In this document: positions 55,360-64,000 of the stretch, piece by piece
How positions within the stretch are numbered: position 1 is the first letter of the stretch
Layout: every line of letters starts with the position of its first letter
Source: Hortaea werneckii
Lineage: Eukaryota; Ascomycota; Dothideomycetes; Mycosphaerellales; Teratosphaeriaceae
DNA length: 64,000 nucleotides
Direction of reading: 5' to 3'
Assembly (NCBI GenBank): GCA_037044905.1
Contig: JBAOKB010000044.1
Coordinates: forward strand, 29,170 to 93,169
Program-made: the position numbers and the translations under genes
Notes under the pieces: model-generated
Databases searched by the model: none
Seen by the model: the letters and a program-made list of their open reading frames with translations, nothing else
What the model was told of the DNA's origin: nothing

Positions 55360-56401
55360 CTACTTCATCAGCAGCTTCCTCAGTGCAGCCCGAAACCGCT
55401 CCCCGCGCTCCTCTTTGCTCGAGCCTTCCGTCCCCGCATAAAAACAATAAGACGTAGCATCCACGACCCCCTTCCCAAGCACAATGACGTCCACAGCCGC
55501 ATCTCGACGTCCCTTCGCCGCCCCGTAAGCTTCCAGGAAGAAATGCGTGTTCCTGTAAACCAATTCGGCGATCTTCTCCGGCTGTGCGCGGTATCCGAGC
55601 CCGCTCTCAAACTTCAACGACTTCAGGTTCGTGCAGAGTCCTAGTAAGGGGAACGCGGCGAAGTTCATGGCGTTCTTAGTGCCGCGGCCGTAGCCCCAAC
55701 GCTGCAACACTACGTCGCGGATGTATTCTCGGTGGCGCCCGACGCTTGCGAGGAAGGAATGCAGTGCGTGAGGGTCCTCGAAGATCAGTGGCTGGTGGTA
55801 TAGGAAGCCTACGGCTTCGCTGTGGAGTTGCTTGCTTACGGCCAGCAGTGCTGGTACTAGACTGCAGGACTCTCCGTCGTTGGTCGTCTGCTTTGATCCT
55901 TTGCGCTTCCTAGTATTCTTTGGCACTGATATCAATGTGTCCCCGTGAATAGCTCGACGTGCAACTGTGCGCCGTTTGTTCTGAATGTGGGCGGCAATTG
56001 CCATGTCAGTGCTGTCAGTGAGGGCGAACTCGTAGACAAGATCTCGAATCTCTGGTGGTAGTTCCATGAAGGGAAATGGTTTTGTATTTTTGACATCCTT
56101 CTTCCGAGTCTGTTTGAACTTCTTGGTGGCCTGAAGCTTGGGTGGCTTCTGCGGAAGCGTTAGTAGAAGCTCTTTTGATAGACATGAGGGTAAGTCTTTG
56201 ATGCACCTGTTTAGAGCCGAAAGTAGCGCTCTTGTCGTCTTCGTACGCATCCGGATCATCGTCTGAGGAGGTGGCGATTCCTTGCTCATCTTCACCAAGA
56301 AGCTTGTCTATCTCATCGTCGTGGCTGTCAATGTAGGAGACTGGTGCTCGCTTCCGCTTAGCGCCAATGATTGTGGATTGCGGGAGTTTCATATTGAACA
56401 T
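55360..56401 (-). CDS. F-box-like (2EXR-type) fungal protein
   Basis: Two exons (56207-56401 and 55360-56148, 58-nt intron, phase 0) give 327 residues. The N-terminus is charged, with AKRKRAP and an acidic stretch (DDDPDAYEDDKSA), and could hold a nuclear signal. The folded part begins with FMELPPEIRDLVYEFALTD, the F-box-like opening found in very many fungal proteins. It continues with LVPALLAVSKQLHSEAVGFL and an IFEDPHALHSFLASVG segment. Such proteins may be substrate receptors of ubiquitin ligases, but this subclass has no known targets. It is divergent from the SCOT gene. Confidence 0.75.
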
Positions 56402-57001
56402 GATCAAAATGTGGCGAGAGAAGGTCAAGGTGAGAAGATAGGTAGGTACTCAGTCTATATATGTTACACTCTCATCAAGTTCATCGACGGTCTTATGTTC
56501 TCTTCATCAGAAGGCAGCCATCTCCGCTGCTGCCTTTCACGACAGCTCCAGGCAGCCGCCAGGGTTCATCCTGCTGCGGGTTCGGCTACTCCACAGATGA
56601 CAATGTACAGCACCTCCATCAGGATCATTGCTCAGCTAGGTGGATAGTATCTATCAGAGATGGATGCGCTCTGCGAACTTGATGATTGAGGTCGTTGGTA
56701 GACTTCGGAAACAGTGGAGGGATGGAAGAGAAGTCGGCAAATACCGGCGCCCAGACTGGACGGTCTTAGCCAGCTTCGAAGGACAGTAGCCGATCTCCAG
56801 TTCCGTGACCCCGCAGCTTCCGACGACGACAACTAGCGGTAGATTGTTAATCCCGGTGCAGGATGCCGTGGTCTTCTGAGGCATTGCCGATGTCGTCCCT
56901 TCGTCTTTCTTTTATTAGACGGTAGGTCATCTTCATTCACTTCACTACTGACATCTATCTCGACGCATCTCCACTTTGCCTGGCGTTGCGGAGGAGGAAC
57001 C
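56402..57001. promoter_or_regulatory. Divergent promoter region (F-box-like / SCOT)
   Basis: 600 bp between two divergent start codons. No further feature is recognised. Confidence 0.4.
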
Positions 57002-58688
57002 ATGGAGTTCGCCTGCTCATTCGTGCCGAAGCTCGCTGGAGCTTCGAGCATCCAGGTCCGCTTTACCCAGCCAACACGGGCAGCATGGAGAATTAAACAA
57101 CATGCCAGCCAATTTCGCAGCTTCCAAACCAGCACACCAAGCTACCGAGAGGCTGCTGGCGGTGCACCTGCAAAGATCAGAGGCCAGCAGAAGGTCTTCC
57201 AATCGGTCGACGAGGCAGTGGCCGACGTTCAATCCGGATCGACAATCCTGAGTGCCGGCTTTGGTCTATGCGGTACTGCTGAGACGATCATCAAGGCTCT
57301 GGCTAGACGTGGACCCGAAAGCCTTCACTCTCTCACTGCAGTCTCGAACAACGCCGGTACAGCGATTGGAGGCGGTCTCTCGCCACTGATCACAAGCGGC
57401 CAGATCTCTCGGGCTGTCTGTAGTTTCCTGGGTGGCAACAAGGCTCTGGAATCGAAGTATCTCAATGGCGAAATTGCAATCGAGCTCACACCACAAGGCA
57501 CTTTGGCTGAGAAGCTAAGATGCGGTGGTGCTGGAATCCCGGCGTTCTTCACTCCTACTGGTGTCAACACGTACATCCAATCTGGTCAGATCCCCGCAAG
57601 GCTCAAGGGCACCGAAGTCATCGAGCCTGGAAAGCCTCGCGAGACTCGCATATTCGACGGCAAAGTCTACAACATGGAAACCGCTATCAAGGGTGACGTT
57701 GCCATCTTCCGCGCTCACAAGGTCGACGAGGCCGGCAACTGCAAGTTCAGATACACCACGCAGTCCTTTGCTCCTCTTATGGCTAAGGCCGCCAAGATCG
57801 CCATTGTCGAAGCTGAGCATATCGTCCCTGTCGGCGAGCTGAAGTCAGACGAAATCGATCTACCTGGCGTCTTCGTTGACCGTATTGTGCAAGCTACCGA
57901 GGACAAGATTATCGAAATTGAGAAGCTGCGTTCCAACGAAGACCTAGAGGAGGTCGGCAAGAAGGACCCAGCTCTCGCCCGTCGCAACCGCATCGCGAAG
58001 CGTGCTGCTAAGGAGCTTAAGCCTGGCTACTACGTTAACCTTGGTGTTGGTATGCCAACTCTCGCACCTTCTTTCCTCCCAGCGAACTCCAATGTATGGA
58101 TCCAGTCGGAGAACGGCATCCTCGGTATGGGCCCTTACCCGACCAAGGAGGAGCTTGATGCCGACATCATCAACGCCGGCAAGGAGACCGTCACTCTCGT
58201 CCCCGGCGCTAGCGTCTTCGATAGCAGTGAATCTTTCGGTATGATCCGTGGCGGCCACATCGATGTCAGCATGCTCGGCGCGCTCCAAGTGGGTGCGAAC
58301 GGCGATTTGGCCAACTACATGATCCCCGGCAAAGTCTTCAAGGGCATGGGTGGCGCAATGGATCTCGTTGGAAACCCCGACGCCACCAAGATCGTTGTCT
58401 TGACCGACCATGTAGACAAGAACGGGAGACCTAAGATTGTGCAAAACTGCTCTCTTCCCCTTACCGGTGCGAGGGTGGTCAGCACCATTGTAACTGACCT
58501 GGTAAGTTTCCCCTCATCATGTTCTGTAGGACCTACATGCTAACAAATCGCAGGCCGTCTTCCAGGTTGATAGGCAGAAGGGTGAGCTCACCCTGACTGA
58601 GCTCGCCCCAGACGTCGAGCTTGAGGAAGTCAAGCAGAAGACTGGTGCCAAGTTCCACGTAGCGGAGCCTCTCGGCCGCATGGAGTAA
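57002..58688 (+). CDS. Succinyl-CoA:3-ketoacid CoA transferase, mitochondrial
   Basis: Two exons (57002-58501 and 58554-58688, 52-nt intron, phase 0) give 544 residues. The enzyme moves CoA from succinyl-CoA to acetoacetate or acetate in mitochondria; fungal relatives handle acetate and propionate CoA exchange. Both halves of the family I CoA transferase are fused in one chain: the A part with SGSTILSAGFGLCGTAETII and NNAGTAIGGGLSPL, the B part with LGVGMPTLAPSFLP. The catalytic Glu is at about 370 in IQSENGILGMGPYP. The second exon has AVFQVDRQKGELTLTELAPD, the usual C-terminal block. The first 50 residues are rich in Arg, Ser and Gln and form a presequence (FRSFQTSTPSYRE). Confidence 0.94.
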
Positions 58689-58838
58689 GGGAAGATACCA
58701 TTTGCGGAATTGGTCATGACACATAATAGCGTGCATTAGGAAACAAATTCTGTATACAATCCGTCCAGGGATATTTCCAAAAAAAGAAAGAAAAAAAAGA
58801 CAAACAATTTTCTTTCCACATCACACCGTTCCCGTTCT

Positions 58839-59853
58839 TCACAACTTAGCCTTCTCCATCCCAGGAGCGAAAGTACTTCCCCTCCCTTCCCCAATGGCCT
58901 CGACAATCCGATCGACCTGTTCCAATAACCAATAGCTCCCCTCATTGCTCGCCAACCACTTACCCCCTTGGACCTCGGGCTCCGCCTCCGCCGTGCCGTC
59001 CTCGTAAGCCTTCCGCAGCCCGAACAAATGACTCACCACCTGCGGTCCAACACCTGTCTGCGCTCGTAGCACAGAGACAGCTAAGATGGACATGAGCACG
59101 CGCCCGATATTCGGCCGGTGAGGATCGTGGTTGCCTCCGTCGGGGTACGCGGGGTCGGAGAACAGCGCGCCATACTCCCCCTCGATGATGAAGACGGGCA
59201 GATCCGGGTGCGACTGCGCGAGCTTGTTCGTGAGTTTGTCGCTGAAGGGCCGGTAGATGCTTTCCCACAGGGCGTTGCCCCGGTGCAGCGTGGAGTCGAT
59301 GTGCTGTTGTGAGAGGTGGCGACGGGGCTGGCGCTTCTTCAGCTCGGATTGGATCTCGGGGGGTAGGCCGTTGTAGAATTCGCCTAGGGTGTTGATGGTT
59401 CGTGGGACCTGGGGTTGCCTTGGTTAGTCCTCGCTTGGGGAGGTAATGAGGGGGTAAGCTATGGTTTGGTGCACGAACCCCGTTGAGTCCTATACACTTC
59501 AGTCCAACTTCACGCATTAGTTCGGCAGCCCAGACGCCATTGTTCTGGCCCTGGGCCTGGGTCGGTGAGGTTGCTAAGCCGTACAGCTCTAGCATTGAGC
59601 GTGGCGAGTTCATCGTCATGGTGGCGGCCGTCTAGCACACATGGTAAGCGGTGCGAACTACATTTGCAAAGAACGCTATGCGTGAAAGACGCACAGAAGC
59701 CGTCAGCCATGCTGGCATGCCTACAGACTTGGCCGATGCATCTTGAGCGACCTTCTCGTAGACGGATCCAATGTGCCTTGGCGCCGGAGTAGTGTTTGGC
59801 CGGGCGTGAGCGGCATTGATGAATGCCTTCAGAGGTTCCGATAGCTTGGACAT
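58839..59853 (-). CDS. AhpD-like-fold protein ending in AKL
   Basis: Three exons (59695-59853, 59479-59631 and 58839-59408; introns of 63 and 70 nt) give 293 residues. The sequence is helical, with GVWAAELMREVGLKCIGLNG and VPRTINTLGEFYNGLPPE, then LAQSHPDLPVFIIEGEYGAL and RVLMSILAVSVLRAQTGVGP. I match this to fungal AhpD-like / carboxymuconolactone-decarboxylase-like proteins, although the classic CxxC pair is not visible. The final residues are AKL, a possible type 1 peroxisomal targeting signal. Start ATG 59853 (MSKLSEPLKAF) is the first in frame. Function is unknown; peroxisomal import is inference. Confidence 0.68.
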
Positions 59854-60823
59854 GACTGCCAACTTCTCCGTAAAGCCAAACTGTTGCTTTTCCTTTGCTG
59901 CACGCAGTATGTAATCCCGTACAAAAGATGCCTTACTATCTACTGCATGTGCAGATGGATGGAGGATACAACTCCTCGGGCAGCCCCCGCTATAGCCGCG
60001 GTCGCCGGTGAATGCTTCGGCAGATGGAGCCCGACATCGCGGGCGATGCGACGTACGTGTCAGCGCAAATGTGCACGCGTTGAAATCGCAAGAATATCTT
60101 GCATGTCCTGGAAATAATGCAGCATTACAAGAATCTAGCGTCTAAAGGTAGCGCAACCGATAAGTGGGAATAAGGTAAAGCAATCGACAGCAGGAAGAAT
60201 CTATAAACTCCCTCTTGTTTTCCCATTGGCCGCATGATCTATAGAGGAATTGTTACATAAAGCTCTCTCTCCCTCGCCATCGTCATGAAAGCAAAAAAAG
60301 GCATTTCCCGTCTATCCCACCCGTCCAGTGCGCCAAACATAACAGTTGTTCCGCTGTACGCAAGAAAGACGGCAGGGCCTTCATCCCGCAGGCCCAGCCG
60401 AATAACCAATGATCGCGCAAACCCATTCAGCGCTTGAATGGCGATGATGTATATGTCCAATGCTATGCTCGCTCTGAATGCTGTTGCTGCAAGAAAAATA
60501 AAAACAAAAACAGGGCCGTGGAGAAGCCACTGGTCTAAGTTCAACCCTCGTTCCGGGGCGCAGGAAAAAAAAAAAATAAGAAGATGTCTTGAGCGGCGGG
60601 CTCTTGCGACAAATGGGGTTTGAAGAAGCGAAAGCGCTGTCACGTTGTCCTCGATTCGGGCTGATGCATGTCAGGCCAGGCCTTCGAATCGTTCCATCGC
60701 ATCGCGCGAATCCGCATGTTACAGAGACAGCGATCGACTCGAGCGTCGGGACACGTTTCAGCATCCAAAGGCGTAACTTCGTCAGCCGCTGGTCGTACGG
60801 CGGCGTAACTGGGTCGAGCTGAT
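59854..60823. other. Intergenic region
   Basis: 970 bp between two minus-strand genes, holding the AhpD-like promoter and the mannosyltransferase 3' flank. An A12 run lies near 60568-60579. A 134-codon frame at 60239-60643 looks like a chance frame. Confidence 0.45.
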
Positions 60824-62062
60824 CTAGCCAACATGACGCTCGTCTTCTGGCTTCCATGAACCTGTGATCAAAGTCAGTATTACGTCTTGCGCGGCGCGGA
60901 GGTGGGAAAAAGGCTTACCCTCAAAGCTGTGTTTCACGAAGGCCATCGGGTCATCGTCCTCGCCAGCACCCATTTGGCCAACACCCGGGGAGAAGCTGGT
61001 GATGGGCAGCACGACCACATCGCCGACCTTCTTCGCTTGCGTGATGCCCGTGAATTGTTGCCAAGTGATATTACCCTTGCTCGTGCTCATGTCGAAGAAC
61101 TCCGCGTTGTTGAAGAACTTGAAAACAGCGTCGGTCCAGACGCCGGGTCCTGTGAACTCCACCACGCTCTTCATATGCTGCTTGTCCAGCTCACTTGCCT
61201 GCTTCCTCTTGAGCGTCTCTTCTGTGATCGTCGCAACCAGATCGACGAGAACGGGATGACCAGGCTTGCTCTGGATGGTCCACTGACAGAACTGGATCCT
61301 GCGTGAATACCATTCGTGCCAATCCGGCCTGTCCGGGTCCGCCTCAATACCGATCACCAAGCCGTAAGTGCTGCGTGGCACTTCCTGAGGTACCCATTCG
61401 ACGGCAGATTTGAGTGCGCTGGTATCAATGTCGCTATAGATGCCTCCTCTTGCCAGCAGAATCAGATACCGGAAGAAATCGGCCTTCAGTACCGGCTCTG
61501 GCAATGCTTGGTATGCTTCCACGACCTCTGGGATGCTCGCGTAGAAGTGCTTGATCAGGTGACCTGCGACTGCATCTGTAATGACCTCGTGTACGAAGTT
61601 GGGATGGAGCTCAGTCCAGGAAGCCTCTGCAGGCCTGAAGGCCTCGTCGAACTTGCCATCGGCAGGGGTGTACTTCCACGTTTGCCAGACGTAGGCTGGG
61701 AACTTGCCCTCGACATCGTAAGGAAAGGCATATGAGAGCTGTTTGCGCAGAGGCATGGCCTTCAGATTTTCCAAGGGTACCTGCTGTTGCGGCTTCTTTG
61801 CGAGAGCTACCCGTCCACCATTGTCACCGTCCCATGGTAAGGCGGATACAATCGCCTTTGCCGCTTCGGGGGCTTCGGAGGTAGCAGGAGAGGCTGCTTT
61901 GGCCGGTGTATCTTGTATCTTTCGATTATCCTCATAGCTGCCCGTCGGTTTGGGTGAGTTGCTGACTATTGGTGCCGCGACATGGGTGTTCGTGTGCCGT
62001 AGGAGTAGGAAGCATGTGAGGATGGCAGCCGCTACAATGAGCGCTCGACGAAACGTGATCAT
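60824..62062 (-). CDS. OCH1-like alpha-1,6-mannosyltransferase
   Basis: Two exons (60919-62062 and 60824-60861, 57-nt intron, phase 1) give 393 residues. It is a type II Golgi membrane glycosyltransferase of family GT32. The single N-terminal membrane anchor is ALIVAAAILTCFLLL at about 7-21, and a low-complexity stem follows to about residue 100. The catalytic domain begins with FPAYVWQTWKYTPADGKF. It has the sugar-binding-type KADFFRYLILLARGGIYSDI with the DxD at Asp211/Asp213, then FTGPGVWTDAVF and a C-terminal HSFEGSWKPE, which is completed only through the last splice. It should start or extend the outer mannose chain of N-glycans or act on a related cell-wall glycan. Fungi often have several paralogues, so the exact role is open. 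Confidence 0.92.
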   Translation of the reverse strand: MITFRRALIVAAAILTCFLLLRHTNTHVAAPIVSNSPKPTGSYEDNRKIQDTPAKAASPATSEAPEAAKAIVSALPWDGDNGGRVALAKKPQQQVPLENLKAMPLRKQLSYAFPYDVEGKFPAYVWQTWKYTPADGKFDEAFRPAEASWTELHPNFVHEVITDAVAGHLIKHFYASIPEVVEAYQALPEPVLKADFFRYLILLARGGIYSDIDTSALKSAVEWVPQEVPRSTYGLVIGIEADPDRPDWHEWYSRRIQFCQWTIQSKPGHPVLVDLVATITEETLKRKQASELDKQHMKSVVEFTGPGVWTDAVFKFFNNAEFFDMSTSKGNITWQQFTGITQAKKVGDVVVLPITSFSPGVGQMGAGEDDDPMAFVKHSFEGKPFSHLRAAQDVILTLITGSWKPEDERHVG

Positions 62063-64000
62063 TTCGTGAGGGGCGTCTGCAGTATGCGCGCAGGTCTGCA
62101 GAAAGAAAGAGAGCGCGCAGCTGCGAGAAAGGTGTCGCGACGAATAATGCTGTGAATGCCCTGGGCTGAGACCGGTGGGAACTTATTTTGTGCTAAAACG
62201 AGAAGCCGGTGACCGTTGCAAAGCCAATCGCTCTCCCCTGTCCGATATGTGGCGCTGCTAACACTCACTGACTGGTACACTTGTCAGTTCTGTCGCAAAG
62301 CCATGAGGCAGGTTGTCGCTTTAGAGCTCGTGTCGCTTTTGTATCGTCGAGACGGGCGCACCAGTAATTGCACACGGCAGCAAAGAGAGGAGAGCCGGGC
62401 GTACCTTGTAAGATGTCGCGCAAGCCAAGCGGGCTGCAGGAATCCCGCCCCGGGCTTCGAGTGGGTTGATAAGGTTGACTACTATCTTCGAACACGAACG
62501 ATGCTGATGAGCTAAGCCACGCTGACACGAAAGGCTGAACTGAGAATGACAGGAAGTGCGTAGATGTCAGTCGTGTCCAGGAGCCATGGGAGAGGAAGGG
62601 TGGCTGGGAAGGATAAAAGCAATGGCGTGAAGTGATGATGGATGATCAAGGCGTGAGATAGATGGGCTTTGTTGCAGATCGCCCAGTGATGTCGACAGAG
62701 CTTGGACGCGAGGCAGGAGGGGAACAGAGCGAAGTGGGTCCATCAACAGACTGGAAGGCACCGGAAAGGCAAGGTGCTGCTATCCCAGCGATAGAGTAGT
62801 TTACCAGTAGCTACAGCGCCCAACCAGTCTCTAGCCAACCTGAGAAGCCCCCATTACCGGTTACGTTGCAGCTAGCAAATAAGGAAAGCAGACGGCGGAC
62901 TGAAACTTTGATTGCGCCATCTCCTTGCGTAGTCTTCAACAGGGAGATGAATGTAGGCTACGCTGACACAAAAGCCGCGCACAGCCAGCTCAAGAACGGT
63001 TGATATGCATGGCACTAAATGGGACTTAACGTGGACGCGCAAGCCAAAGTGGTGATCGCACTTCGCAAGCAGCCACATAGTCGACGGGATTTCTTAACGC
63101 CGCCGCCGACGCTGCGTATCCTTTCATCAAGATCAGACATGACGCATGTTGCCTCGAGAATTGAGCGACAACGCCAAACACCAGGGGAGGCAGGGTTTGC
63201 AACGAACACCTACCGATATGAGGTTGTTACATATATGCGGTACACCCGAGTGACAGGCTCGCGAAGTCTCGAACGCAAGGGGACCTGCCGAAGCTGTGAA
63301 ACAGGGTTGTAAGCTCAATTAGGCTGATTCAAAGCAAGGAGATCCCTCCACGACTACGACAGCTCCCTCTCGCCAGGAAACCATCCCAGCCCAGCCCTAC
63401 GGCGGGAAAACCTCCAGCTTTCCCCTCATTTCGTTGGAGAGGAGACGCGTCCCTTTACATCAAACAAAACAGAGATCCCCCGTGCTTGTCATGATGTAGG
63501 GCTAACCTTGTGCTTTTCCGGTCGCACCAACACCCCCTCTCCTTTCATCTGTGAGACTTTTCTCGACATCCAGCCATAATTCTACCGTAACAGGTTAACA
63601 CAAGCGACGAGGAAGAAAGAAAATTCCTAGCATCGCTGTCAATAGTGGCCCCGACACGTTGGAATAATCGAGCGATGAGACACGAGGAAAAGCTTGCGAC
63701 CTTACTCACAGCTATAACAATAATAATACAGGTAATAGGGTGAGAGTTTGGGATTCTGTCAGCGTTGGGAACCTTCTGGAATGGTGATAACGATAGGAGT
63801 AATAAGCTCTGGCAATAAGCCTTTGAACTGGGCAACGGTCCCACGCTGTGCTGCTGACACGTGCAAGTCGTTCAACATCTCATGGAGGAATTCTATACTG
63901 TTGTCCACAATTGTTAGGTCTAGACGTTTTCAGGGACACCTCTGCTCCGTCGCAGGAATACAAGATACATAGTAATAGTGTGATGAACATAGAGCGTTGT
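62063..64000. other. Gene-poor right end
   Basis: 1.94 kb up to the window edge without a convincing gene on either strand. The first part is the mannosyltransferase promoter. It could contain leaders or an exon of a gene that lies mainly beyond the edge. Confidence 0.4.

Noticed and set aside
60239..60643. Hydrophobic minus-strand frame of 134 codons
   Set aside because: It falls just after the stop of the mannosyltransferase, includes an A/T-run translation (FFF) and shows no family pattern.

Overview
The window is nuclear DNA of a filamentous ascomycete (Pezizomycotina). The evidence is short GT-AG introns (mostly 47-70 nt), Zn(2)-Cys(6) regulators, a SconB/Met30 F-box-WD40 protein, an Atg17 scaffold, a hybrid histidine kinase, DUF8035- and DUF7025-type fungal proteins, and mitochondrial presequences. 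The gene repertoire would suit Dothideomycetes, but that placement is an inference. I support 26 protein-coding genes, one of them cut by the left edge. I recognise no tRNA, rRNA or CRISPR.

Layout. 1-1620 is the C-terminal part of a disordered Ser/Arg-rich protein. 3000-13916 is a compact set of seven genes that looks catabolic: aldo/keto reductase, TIGR04076-like small protein, TfdA-type 2-oxoglutarate dioxygenase, DUF3830 protein, Zn2Cys6 activator, amino-acid/GABA-type permease and a DapA-type aldolase. The set is bracketed by two direct, degenerate copies of an unidentified repeat (about 1815-1924 and 14147-14265). 14551-15461 is a nitroreductase. 16240-21609 holds a head-to-head pair: a DUF7025/AAA ATPase and a DUF7708/STAND-like protein whose P-loop is degenerate. 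22134-28882 has sconB, ATG17 and a DUF4804-like protein. 29174-32105 encodes two secreted or surface proteins, followed by almost 3 kb without a convincing gene.

34962-38343 is a GAF-type hybrid histidine kinase. 39452-41827 is a DUF8035 protein with a repeated acidic Ile-Asp motif. 43039-44510 is a mitochondrial short-chain dehydrogenase. 46312-50314 holds a divergent mitochondrial pair: a COX7-like small subunit and a PPR-like protein. Then come an FMN split-barrel protein, a calycin-like protein, a leucine-rich-repeat-like protein, a small tail-anchored-like protein, an F-box-like protein, succinyl-CoA:3-ketoacid CoA transferase, an AhpD-like protein and an OCH1-like mannosyltransferase. 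The last 1.9 kb shows no gene.

Exon boundaries were deduced by hand from GT/AG sites, reading-frame continuity and family conservation. They are predictions, but for nearly every gene the exon lengths sum to a whole number of codons.
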